A stretch of DNA of 64,000 nucleotides from Icerya purchasi (lineage: Eukaryota > Arthropoda > Insecta > Hemiptera > Monophlebidae). Below are positions 54,360 to 64,000 of this stretch, piece after piece (positions within the stretch are counted from its first letter, which is position 1; each line of letters opens with the position of its first letter). The notes below the pieces were generated by a model that had not been told where the DNA came from, ran no database searches, and saw only the letters and a program-made list of their open reading frames with translations. The position numbers were made by a program, and so were the translations under genes. The stretch covers positions 596,093,643 to 596,157,642 of the forward strand of contig CM077115.1 in assembly GCA_039619475.1 (NCBI GenBank). The letters are read 5' to 3'.

Positions 54360-55200
54360 TGTAATAACCTTGATAGTTAACGACGCTAATCCAATGTAAA
54401 AAAGAAAACAAGAACTTAAAAGCGCACTATGTACCAGTGTTTGCTTAATCAACGCGGTTTCGTAACAGTCTAATTGATTCTCTAAAAATGCAAATGTGTC
54501 TGGTAGAACTTTTTCTGTGACTACAGTCACGCGTAATATTATTTTTCTAATAATCCGTCATTACGGTCTTTTTGATTCCCCTTGTAATCAACATTTTCTG
54601 CCGCTGCATCAGGCAGTTAGCGACATTTCGCTCGATTCTTGTATGAACCCACGTCCCGGGAAAAAAAAAACATAAAAGAAATTTGTTAACCTCAGTTTTA
54701 ATTTAATCGGAGTATTTGAAAAATTCAGAATTAACAAGCTGCGTTACAACTCAGAACGTGACAATGCCATGTGGTTAATTTATAAAGTGTCAAAAACGCT
54801 AAAAAAAACAACAAAAAAAACGAAACGATACATAGAATGAGTTTTAAAAACGAACTAATCGGAACGAAACATGGAGTTAACCGCACTAACAATTTAGATT
54901 ACTAAAAATTACCCTATTTAGGGAATGAGCACGATTTGTATGCTTGGATTATCCTGTATTTTCGGCTTAGCGCTAATTTGAACGGGGCAGATATTTTTAT
55001 TTCGACACAGTCGCCTCGTTGGCAAAAAAAAAAAAAACAAAAAACAAAAAAACGCTTACAACTTGGTTTGGAACAAGTGTGCCGCATTCGGCTTAGAAAA
55101 TTCACAAAAAAACTGTTCCTGCGTGTTACATTTACCTGAATAAACAAAACCAAAGCGTAAAAAATTATAAAAAGCTTTCGAGAAAATGTAAACAATGTAA
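54360..55200. other. No supported gene
   Basis: AT-rich; short ORFs on both strands lack recognisable features. Confidence 0.45.
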
Positions 55201-55213
55201 GCATATATATATA

Positions 55214-56512
55214 CACCGTTTGTCCGAAAAGTAAGGGGACTAATGCTATAAAAAATCGACAAATTCAGATAGGAAAATTTATTCTCGGCTAGTTTCTACA
55301 TAATCCCCCCCCCACCACAATGCACCTTTCAGATCGTTCGTACAACCATTGGAAGCTTCTGGAGAACGCTTCTTTTGGAATCCTTCCCAATTCACGTGTC
55401 ACAGCTGCTTGAATCGATAGAATGTCGTCAAAACGGATTCCTTTCATGGCAGATTTCAATTTAGGGAACAGGAAGAAGTCACACGGGGCCAGGTCCGGTG
55501 AGTAGGGCGGGTGGTGCAACACTGGGATACATTTTTTTGTCAAAAACTGGATCACTGATCCGGCGGTATGAGCTGGCGCGTTGTCATGGAGCAGGAAAAA
55601 ATCTCAGGACTCCCATCTTTCTGGTTGTACGCGTTGAATCCGTTTGCAAAGGCGATCCAGAGTTCCCAAATAGTAGTTGGCAGTCACGGTGGTGCCTGGA
55701 GGCACGAATTCCTTATGTACGATACCTTGAGAATCGAAAAATGTGATGAGCATGGTCCTGGTTTTCGATTTTGTCGCGCGAACCTTCGTCGGCCGTGGCT
55801 CTCCACTGCTCACCCATTCACTCGATTGCTTCTTGGTGGTAGGGTCATACTGATAAACCCATGACTCATCACCGGTAATAATTTTATCGAGCAGCGAAGC
55901 GTCTTCATCGATCAAATCAATGAAATTCTGCGATGAGTTCAGGCGCTGTTCTTTTTGCTCCGGCGTTAAAGAATGAGGAACGAATTTAGAACAGATCTTC
56001 CGCTTGTGTAAAACGTTTCGAATCAGCTCGTGAACGGTTGATTTGGGTATTCCCGACTCATCTTCAAGCATTCGGCATGATAAGTGGCGGTCTGCGGCGA
56101 GAAGGGTTCGGATCGGTACTCGTCGTCGACGGCCGCCCACTTCTTATCTCGTCTTGCACCGACTCCCTCCCCTCCTTAAATTATTTATACCACTCGAATA
56201 CCTTCGAAAGGGCTAGAGACATTCATTACCATACACTTTTTTTAAATCGTTAAACGTTTGGGTAGCAGTTTTACCGAGTTTAAAATAAAATTTAATTACC
56301 GATCGTTGTTCCATTACGAAAAACGTGACACGTTGAAAGAACACACAAATTACATGACCGTATCTCACCAAGAAATAATCACACTACTGACCAACAAAAA
56401 ATCATACGCTATGTCAAAACATAGTACTACGTCACTGTAATAGTTTCCCTCAGATAGCGCCACTCGTTTCTTCAGAAAAAAATCAGTCCCCTTACTTTTC
56501 GGACAAACGGTG
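55214..56512 (-). mobile_element. Mariner transposon with intact ends (mariner 5)
   Basis: A 1,299-bp element with inverted ends beginning CACCGTTTGTCCGAAAAGTA at 55214 and mirrored to 56512, flanked by TA (55212-55213, 56513-56514), the left in a TA run. The transposase frame is on the minus strand. Confidence 0.95.
55289..56314 (-). pseudogene. Mariner transposase, mutated
   Basis: Starts at ATG 56314 (M-E-Q-R-S-V-I-K-F). The N-terminus has a frameshift and several stops around 56270-56150, including one where relatives have tryptophan. From 56140 the frame is open: T-G-D-E-S-W-V-Y-Q-Y-D-P (first catalytic D), then a TGA after W-E-S (near 55605) at a usual tryptophan, then F-F-L-L-H-D-N-A-P-A-H-T and P-Y-S-P-D-L-A-P-C-D-F-F-L-F with the other two acids. 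Catalytic residues remain, but the DNA-binding part is lost. Confidence 0.9.
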
Positions 56513-56569
56513 TATATTTATATAATGTTGTTGGGCTTAATACCATTATGGAAAGCTTAATTTCACAAT

Positions 56570-56960
56570 ACTCGACGCCCTGTTAGAGGGTATGGGATTT
56601 ACTTTACTTATATATATATTAATATGCGAAACAGATCTTTCGATTTATTTGACTAATAAAATTGATTTTCATCGCATCTCCGACAGAATTATTTGGAAAT
56701 ATTCATTTCCGAACAGGGTTTGTACGATCCTCACTATTATATTTAACCTATACGCCGAACAAGTTGTCAAACAAACCGTAATAAACCTACCGCATGGAGT
56801 TAAGATTAATGGTAAAACTATCGTAATATGCGGATAACACAATCATATTAGGAAATAATCATGAAGATCTACGAAGGCTGTTACAAAAATTTGATGAAAC
56901 CGGTAAGATTTACGACCTCCACATAAATATAAAAAAAATCAAATGCCCAGAATTTTGGAA
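56570..56960 (+). pseudogene. RTE-like reverse transcriptase fragment
   Basis: Encodes V-C-T-I-L-T-I-I-F-N-L-Y-A-E-Q-V at 56715-56765 and H-G-V-K-I-N-G-K-T-I (56790), then a decayed catalytic block near 56830 and D-L-R-R-L-L-Q-K-F (about 56870), the order in RTE reverse transcriptases. Both ends are missing. Confidence 0.6.
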
Positions 56961-57664
56961 AGGGGGGAGTTTTGAAAATTTTCTTTGCATATTTATTTTA
57001 TAAATAACAATACATTTTTCACTAATATTCGTACTATTAATAATTTCCATCAGTTTGATTTATATATTAATAGTTCACATAAATGAATTACCCCGTATGT
57101 GAACATTAATAAAAATTACATATGTTATTAATTATACTCGTAATAAAAATTTTTTTTGCATTAAATATTAATGAAGTACCTCTAAAAATATGGAGCATAT
57201 TTTTTCTTTTTTCTTTTAAAAGTAGGTAAGAACATCCTAAAAAAACTCATCAATATTTTTATTTTAAATTTGTGATTTTTTTCAGATTTTTGTGTATTTA
57301 TAATAACTATTTCAGTTCTCATGGCCTTGAAACGGATGGTAATTAGTGAACAACTATGTCGCCATTGAAAATATTGAAACGATTTCAAATATCTCGCTTG
57401 CTATGTCATTGACAATCTAGACGCGGGTACTGAAATTAAAGCAAGCAGTAACTACGCTCGAATAGTCAATAGCGTGAAACTTCTTTGTGTGATCGATCGC
57501 TTCACTGTTTAGTACAAGACAAGATATATTGTTTAATATTCAGTCAATTTTGCTATAAGGCTATGCCTTTAAATAAAAAGTAATGAGATTGATACGAGGC
57601 TATGCTCCATCGTAGGAGGTTGAAGGTTCCTCGGGCGACCAAAATGTCAAAGACGTTTTAAAAA

Positions 57665-57950
57665 ATTCCGGTACAGACCGAAAACTAAAAAAAGTTGCAT
57701 TATGCGGAGAGCAATGCATCGTACTTTATTGTAAGAGATACAAAATATGAAATACTCCATATTATCATATGGCAAGGAAGAAAAGTGCTGGATGAAAGAG
57801 GACAGATAGGCTGCAAAATATTAGGAATCGGACTAATACGTCTTCCCCACAACAATTACAGGCAGACGCAAGACAGCGTAAAATATGACCGACAAATTTG
57901 TGATCGCCTACGCTCTCCGACGACCAGTAATGACGATTATGTTTATTGTC
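57665..57950 (+). mobile_element. RTE-like C-terminal fragment
   Basis: Encodes Y-E-I-L-H-I-I-I-W-Q-G-R-K-V-L-D-E-R-G-Q (57745), matching the R-Y-x-L-L-Q-L-I-x-Q-G-K-x-x-G-K-R-G end of RTE proteins, then D-R-Q-I-C-D-R-L-R (57890). Possibly the distal part of the copy at 56570, with the middle lost. Confidence 0.5.
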
Positions 57951-57959
57951 ATAATTACG

Positions 57960-59960
57960 GTCCGAAACCAGTTAGCATCTTAATTTTAATTTTTGTGCAG
58001 TACATTTCGTGTTTCACATTTTATTTATTTATGCGATTAAAATTAACTCATACGGCAGTCTTAACGGAATTCATTACGGAATATCGAAATGAAATTATTT
58101 AGCTGTCTGCTGACGCCCAATGACGTTCGGTCTCTTGGGCGAGATATTCCCCTGTGCATGCTTTATCGCAAATTATTATTCTTCGAATTGTTGTCAAGGC
58201 TATGCATCGCAGCATGAAAAAAAAAAACAAACAAACAAAAACAGATCACAACGCGACGTAGATTTGTACATAGGTAAACTGGTAGACGATATTAAAAACC
58301 GCACTACGGGTAACCATTTTCATGTTACCCGCGCGCACGCGACTTTACCCTGAACGGCGATTTTTATAAATTGCCGTACACATCCTGGTGAGTTTAGTAG
58401 CTCCGTAAAACCGTTCTGCGGGTATTTAATTCTTTTTCATCCGTGTCTCATTAATATGAATAAAGAATATCATTTATTTGAGATATTCGTGGCCATGCGG
58501 ATGATGACTGCGACTTTTTTTTTCTAATTATAATAACTAGCGCGAGTTTCCATATTTTCAATTTACAACAGAGAATTCAAATTCTAATGAAACCACCACT
58601 GCTAAGCTACGATAGCTAGCTGAAAGTGATTAAAGGTAATTAGGAATTGTCGGAGTTTTAACAGGAACTAAAGATGATTTTTGGACTCAATACCGATGTT
58701 GATTCAGTCTCGTAATTTGATTTGATGTTGCGTGTGCAATAGTGACTCAGTTTCGTGCAAACGGAACAGACTGCGATGGTACTGGCGCATAAGCGCATCA
58801 AGCACAGAATTGTGGCTGGCACGAAAATATCGAAGAATGAAAACTTTCCGATAGTCGCTAATTGCTCTTCTCGGCTTTCTACTGTCGCCGCCGACGACAA
58901 TTAAACTAACACCGGGTTGCGTGTTTGTTTTGAAAAACCGAAATCTTTGAAAGGCTCATGGCGAACATGGTTTCCTAACATTTTTTTATTACGCATTTTT
59001 GCGCTGGTCTTTTATCCATCGTCAAAGAAAACTCCCGCCTTGTCGTTTCTATTATAACCAAAACAAAATAATGTTTTAGTAACTTTTTTTTTATGCTACT
59101 AAGATTGCATTACACCTACTTTCATATGGTCGCTTTCCGTAAATTTTAGATAAATACGTGTATTATTTATTCCACTAGAAAAACATTAGAAGTCGCCGGT
59201 CCGAAGCGAGTAAGTTTTTATTTCAAAAAAATATGGGTCATTCATTGACCCTGACTTGTGAGGTTACCCCATAGCTATTCAAAGAAGTTAATTTCATCTA
59301 AGCCACTCATCGCGACCAGAGTAGGTAGGATTACCGGCCTTACTCCCTGAGGAAACAGCATTTAGAAACCAGGCGCAGAAAGTATAGTGGGAGGAGAGGT
59401 CTGCAACAACATAAATTAATTATTTAATCGATAGTTAATAGTAATGATAAAATTTTCTCTACATATTTCTCTTACGATGAGATTCAAATATCTAAAAAAG
59501 AGAAAATTTGACGATCTTCGTTCCTCGGTCGCACGAGACGAATATAGCAATAAGTTAAACAAATTTTTACGAATTTGTTGTCTCATTGGCCTTCCCTGTA
59601 TGAGGGAAGAGGCCTTGCCCGAAAAATCCTCAGCATATTTCCGCTTCAAAATTCGAAAAAATCATACCAGCCATAACATGAAGATGGCGCGACCAGCTGC
59701 AGCGAGAAATAATTTTCTCGACACTTTTAACACCTGACATTCTGGAGCAAAAACAGAATGATTCTTTAACAGATAACCCGTAAATTGGGGAGCTTATAAA
59801 AAATTGACTTTTTTTCAACCAGATAACCCTTTAAAAGCGAAATTCAAAATATAAAACAAAACACAAAAACCCTTTCATAAAATCCAAAAATTACAGTTAA
59901 AAAATTGTGCGAACCCCCCCCGTTTCGGGCCAACAAAAAAAAATGAATTTTCTTCATACA
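57960..59960. other. No supported gene
   Basis: Short ORFs without recognisable domains. Some GC-richer patches near 58260-58360 and 59280-59400 carry no motif. Confidence 0.45.
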
Positions 59961-59970
59961 TTTTTTTTTT

Positions 59971-60247
59971 TTTAAATTTTGTATCCTGCTATTCGTTGCG
60001 GAGACAAATTCAGCAAATCAAAGATCATAAAAATCAGTCCAGCCGTTCTTGAGTTAAAAATGGTGTAACTAACCAGACTTTGTTTTATTTATATAGGAGA
60101 AAAAAAAAAAATTATCGAAAATTTATTTTTAAATTGCGTATTCTGCTATTCGGGGTGGAGACAAATCCAACAAATCAAAGATCATGAAAATCGGTCAAGC
60201 CGTCCTCGAGTTATAAGTGGTGTAACTAACACGACTTTCTTTTATAT
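59971..60247 (+). repeat. Tandem duplication of a 125-bp unit next to the MITE-like copy
   Basis: Two direct copies, 59971-60096 and about 60126-60247, share TTCTGCTATTCG-type starts, CAAATCAAAGATCAT, and the end GGTGTAACTAAC...CGACTTT. The pattern (TCC-AGCCGT-CTTGAGTTA followed by GTAACTAAC and a TA-rich end) resembles 3' ends of several arthropod retroelements. The second copy runs directly into the MITE-like element. Confidence 0.65.
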
Positions 60248-60249
60248 TA

Positions 60250-60529
60250 ATTACAACGTAATTCTTAGGCTACCTCCCATTTGAAAAAATGTCCCAGAAA
60301 AATGTTCCAAAAAGAATGTCCTAATTTTATGTGACGTTTGTTATATTTTATAGGATTTTTGTTATTGTTATTTAAAAAATGTCACAATTTTATGTAATGA
60401 AATATGTAACGAAAAATGTAACGAAAAAATGTCTTAATTTTATATAATGAAAGTTAAATTTTAGAATAGGATTTTTGTGGTTGTGTTATCTTTTTTTTGC
60501 GTTGATGCCAGTAAGAATTACGTTGTAAA
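60250..60529 (+). repeat. MITE-like element, copy B
   Basis: Terminal inverted repeats ATTACAACGTAATTCTTA (60250-60267) and TAAGAATTACGTTGTAA (60512-60528). Interior nearly matches the reverse complement of copy A at 46477-46756, and similarity extends to about 60560. A GAGTT(TA)n junction follows at 60598-60624. Confidence 0.85.
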
Positions 60530-60949
60530 TTTTGATCATTTTATACATAGTATAGAAGAGTGGTCAAGGAGCACAGCCCCTTGCGAGGCTAAAATGGCCG
60601 AGTTTATATATATATATATATATAGGGGATCCGTGAGAGGTCAAGAAAGAGGGAGAGGGAGAGAGAGAGATAAATAAATAGATAAACTGATATAGATATA
60701 AATATATATAAATACAGATGATTTTAGAATAAATAAATTGTTATTTATAACAATTAAATGAACCCATTATTTATGGAGAATATGACCAGAAAATTTAACT
60801 TAACTAAAAACCGATTAAAACACTTCTTATAAAATTTAGAAAATTGTAATTTATGATCCCAAATTAAAATGCCCAATAGAAAAACAGCTAAAATCATTTT
60901 TATAAGATTAAGGTCTGTGTCATCACGACTATTAATCTAACAGTCAAAT

Positions 60950-61290
60950 GCTATGTTTGGAATGTGGATCAGAAACCCAGACACGTTCACGTCCGTAGCT
61001 TAGAAGAAAATTAGGGCCTTCAAAATATGTGGTCCTGTAGAAGATTACTGAAAGTCAGATTTTAATAAAAGTTTGACGACTTAACAAAGGTAAAGAATTA
61101 ACTATAAAAAGACGTATAGTACTCTACTTAGATGGGAGAGAAAGTTGAAGAAAACGCTGAGAAGTAGGCCAAAATGATGTCGGCCGGTACTATAAAAAAA
61201 AAAAGAAAAAAAGTCGGACGAATATATACAACCATACGCTGATAATCACGAGGTCGTAACTTACATCTGGCCGTCTCCGATATCCGATAT
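60950..61290 (+). pseudogene. Very decayed RTE-like fragment
   Basis: Plus-strand remnants around Y-G-x-G-S-E-T (60965) and M-W-S-C-R-R-L-L-K-V (61025) resemble the RTE thumb region. Weak; based on two short matches in the expected order. Confidence 0.35.
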
Positions 61291-61329
61291 ATGTAAACAA
61301 AAGAACACAAAAAAAAAAACATAAGAGTA

Positions 61330-62000
61330 ACTACTGATGAGATATTAATTCAAATAACTGTAGAAAATAAATGAATCATTCACTCTCGGATCTATGTAAT
61401 TTTGCCATATCAATGAAAGAAACTGCGTGTACCGGTCAGATAAAATTAGATAAACTTTCATCCTATTTACTTTAATAAGCTCTTTGTTAAGATTTGTCTA
61501 AAAAATATCTAAATTTAACAAGTGTTAAATGATTCATCAAATTTCATCAAGCTAAAACTCGGTTTCAAACATCGACAAATGAGTTTGAGAGTTCTTTACA
61601 TAAATGGTAAAATCCAGAATGTTACTATAAATTTTGTGAACATGTAGTGCACTTGAAACAATTTAACCTTTCTGAAGGAACAAAAGTACACACATCTCGG
61701 TATGCAGCGCAGTATAGAAGAACTCATTTGCACCGTGTTGATATTAGAACTGTTAATATGACGCATAACCAGCTTGGTAAATTCCGGCATTAATTTTAAT
61801 ATACACGAATTTTTTCTCAGGAATAAAACAACATCGTGAAGCTTGTTTTTGACACTTCTACACCGCGTTATTCAAATGTGACATATCCCTGAGTAAAATT
61901 AGAGACACACTCGCGATCAGAACTGTCTTCACTGTTTAGAATGCATTTTATCCACTGACAGATTCGTCATTTTTAATAACAACATTTTCGAATTTATTTA
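61330..62000. other. No supported gene
   Basis: AT-rich sequence, nothing recognised. Confidence 0.45.
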
Positions 62001-62009
62001 TTTTATTAC

Positions 62010-62820
62010 TTTTTTTTTTTTTTTTTTTTTTATAAGTTGCGGGTCCCACAAGGCATACTGCCCGTCTATGGGTGCCCAACACTGTTATCGTTTATTCATA
62101 AATGTAATTACAAAGCTTCTTAGTACCTACTTAACATTATATACATATACAGTAAACGTATCATTACACTTGACGAACATCCGCCTTAAATGTGATCGAT
62201 TAAAAACTAACTTATTGTCCCTTATTTATGTTCTCGACCAGCCATTGCTTAATTATTAGTTTACAAAGTCCTATTATCTCTGTGTTCTTTAAATCCTCTG
62301 GAATTCGTACCAGCAATTTAATTAATACTGTGCCTCATCGGTGTTGTCTATCTTGCCATTTATACCTTTTGGTCGGGTATAGTAGTATACTTCCCTATAA
62401 TTATTCCTAGTTGTTCTACCTCTTTTCGTCGAAGATAATAGAGTATTATTAGTTTTATACTCAAGCAGTCGGTGATGATAATATAACATCTTTGGAGGCA
62501 TTTCGTTTTTCTCTCTCCACCAGCTTATGTTAATAAGTAGCCTGATCAGATTTTTAGGGATTATTATCCTTAAGCATCTCTTTTGCTGATTGCTTATCTT
62601 TTTGATTATCGTATTTTTTATTTCCCTCCAAATTGGTATTCCATATAAGATTCGTGACAGTACTATAGCGTTAAAGTTTACACAACGACATATGGTATTG
62701 ATTGAGCTAATCTATACAATTCTGGTAGCGTATGCCTAATTTTGTTTGATAACTTTGTAATATGCCAGTCCCAAGATAGATGATGTACTGTCTAAAGTTA
62801 ATCCAAGCTAACCATTATTC
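62010..62820 (-). mobile_element. Non-LTR retrotransposon 3' part, minus strand
   Basis: The T run at about 62008-62031 is the A tail. On the minus strand, thumb-like blocks L-S-W-D-W-H-I-T-K-L-S-N-K-I (about 62785) and L-S-R-I-L-Y-G-I-P-I-W-R-E (about 62655) occur in the expected order. There is no RNase H. Broken by frameshifts. It abuts the Penelope-like element on its upstream side. Confidence 0.6.
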
Positions 62821-62861
62821 TACTTTTTTCGGGAACAACCACGTCACAATTTTTTTCTTCT

Positions 62862-62902
62862 GTTAACGTTTCGAATAGCAACGCTCTATTCATCATCAGA
62901 AC
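62862..62902 (-). ncRNA. Hammerhead-ribozyme-like motif of the Penelope element
   Basis: On the minus strand: stem I GUU (62902-62900), core CUGAUGA (62899-62893), a single U, stem II GAAUAG/CUAUUC with loop AGCGUUG (62891-62873), GAAAC (62872-62868), then GUU as the cleavage triplet (62867-62865), then AAC (62864-62862) closing stem I. Stem III can form only as a self-complementary ACGU between two molecules, as described for minimal hammerheads in Penelope elements. The unpaired U and GUU instead of GUC suggest weak or lost activity. Confidence 0.6.
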
Positions 62903-62938
62903 CATAAACACAATAAAACAACCAAAGGAACATCCAGC

Positions 62939-62947
62939 CTTTATATA
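62939..62947 (-). promoter_or_regulatory. TATA-like box upstream of the hammerhead motif
   Basis: TATATAAAG on the minus strand about 40 bases before the hammerhead core. Position fits an internal promoter in a Penelope terminal repeat, but this is inferred from sequence only. Confidence 0.35.
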
Positions 62948-64000
62948 GATAAGCCAAGCAATCACATCCGACCTTCTGATTGGCCGATATCACTTCCACT
63001 TTTTATCTGACCAATAATAATAGTCTTCCAATTGGGATCAATTTTTACACCGTCATCTTCTCTATTGAAATTTTTCTACTTTTCGACTTCGATAGCTTCT
63101 CTAATTAAACGTTTACTCACGTTTTCGACTTTGACTGGTATTTTCACGTTTTGAAACTTAATCTCGAGTTTTGTTCGTTCCATATGGGTTCGGCTAACGT
63201 GGATTTTTCAAATCGTTTGTGTCGACAATCTGCCTCATGCTCTTTGATTCGTACATGTATTGCTCTGCAAGTTTGCCCCCCATGTAACTTAGACCACACG
63301 AACACGGAACTCTGTATACACCTGCTGCATGTAACGTTCTTAAAAAAAATTTTATTTTCTTGTTTACTCCAAATGCTGGGCGAATTTTATTTTTCCTTAA
63401 TAGATGGCCGATTCTGTCTGCAACGTTTCTAATATACGGCACGGTGACACTCGTAGTAATAAACTCATCCTTTTCTTTGCCTACTTCTTTTAATTTTGCC
63501 GCTTCAAACTCCTTATATCTATTTTTTACCATCGTATTTCTTATCATTCTTATTTCTTTCTCAATATTTTCCTGTTCGCAAACTTTTTCTGTCCTTCTTA
63601 TCAAAGTTCTAAAAATCTCGTACTTTTCACTCAGACAATGATGCCTTGTGTAAATATTTATCAGTATGGGTCGGTTTACGGAATACGGAGGTTTTTACAC
63701 CACCTGTTGAATTTCTTTCCACCAAAACATCTAGAAATGGTAGCGCGCCCTCTTTTTCCTCTTCCACGGTAAATTTAATATTCCGATGAAAGTTGTTCAA
63801 ATCAGCTAGGAATTCTTCCGATATTCTATCTTTCCCAAACTACCACACAATAAACTTGCCATCCACATACGAGTATCGCAACCACAGCTTAGGGGACCAT
63901 TTTTCCACAATTTTCTTTTATAAATCCTCCATAAAAATATTTGCAAAATCGGTGCTAGGCGTGAGCTCATCGCCATCCCCTCGTTTTGTTTATAAATTTT

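Larger units (their letters stand above)
62821..64000 (-). mobile_element. Penelope-like element with GIY-YIG endonuclease
   Basis: Runs off the right edge; read on the minus strand. The reverse transcriptase palm end is at about 63870 (Y-V-D-G-K-F-I-V-W), then L-P-F-L-D-V-L-V-E-R (63735) and F-R-K-P-T-H-T-D-K-Y-L-H (63685), a hallmark of Penelope elements. The linker holds R-N-V-A-D-R-I-G-H-L-L-R-K-N-K-I-R-P (about 63420). The GIY-YIG domain starts G-V-Y-R-V-P-C-S-C-G-L-S-Y-M-G (63315-63272). A frameshift just after it moves the rest (I-H-V-R-I-K-E-H, catalytic arginine) to another frame, and further stops follow. It is a pseudogene. A TATA-like motif and a hammerhead-like fold lie beyond the ORF. 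Confidence 0.88.

Noticed and set aside
1..64000. CRISPR array, operon or prophage
   Set aside because: No spaced direct repeats or bacterial gene arrangement; the elements are animal transposons and the host exon has a splice donor.

Overview
This is AT-rich animal nuclear DNA, almost certainly from an arthropod and probably a non-dipteran insect. It has no operons and no dense genes. It contains one clear host gene start in a deep graveyard of transposable elements: mariner DNA transposons, RTE-like, RNase H-bearing I-like and Jockey-like non-LTR retrotransposons, a Penelope-like element, a hAT relic, a tRNA-derived SINE, fold-back elements and (TA)n microsatellites. The host gene is a minus-strand exon (47162-47825) encoding a signal peptide and a complete ten-cysteine Frizzled domain of the secreted Frizzled-related protein (SFRP1/2/5) type. 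It ends in a consensus splice donor and has a GC- and CpG-richer upstream region. Drosophila is known to lack sFRP genes, which argues against a fly. The species itself cannot be read from the sequence.

Layout. 1-1.6 kb: decayed hAT transposase. 2-4.4 kb: 3' ends of several non-LTR elements. 5.3-6.8 kb: a mariner with intact ends beside a short I-like insertion. 7-9.8 kb: a fold-back element and otherwise little. 9.8-10.7 kb: an I-like insertion with a perfect target duplication and an inverted 5' part. 12.3-19 kb: Jockey-like remnant, the best retrotransposon ORF (914 codons, reverse transcriptase plus RNase H) and a degraded sister copy with a nested RTE scrap. 20.4-25.3 kb: RTE and I-like fragments and a deleted mariner. 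26-30.8 kb: a four-level nest of retrotransposons. 31-35.9 kb: an RTE copy carrying an inverted duplicate of its own thumb region, then an internally deleted RNase H-type element. 36.1-42.6 kb: three more mariners, an I-like 3' end and a SINE. 43.8-47 kb: RTE, minisatellite, fold-backs, microsatellites. 47.2-49 kb: the sFRP exon and its upstream region. 50.5-54.4 kb: a very old retrotransposon interrupted by an endonuclease-like remnant. 55.2-56.5 kb: a mariner. 56.6-61.3 kb: RTE scraps and a MITE-like repeat. 62-64 kb: a non-LTR 3' end and a Penelope-like element with a GIY-YIG domain and a hammerhead-like motif, running off the right edge.

Most ORFs are broken, so apart from the sFRP gene little here is likely to make functional protein. 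The elements matter mainly as records of mechanism: twin priming, nesting, self-inversion and internal deletion. Family names rest on motifs recognised by eye; no database search was run, and element borders without stated target duplications are approximate.
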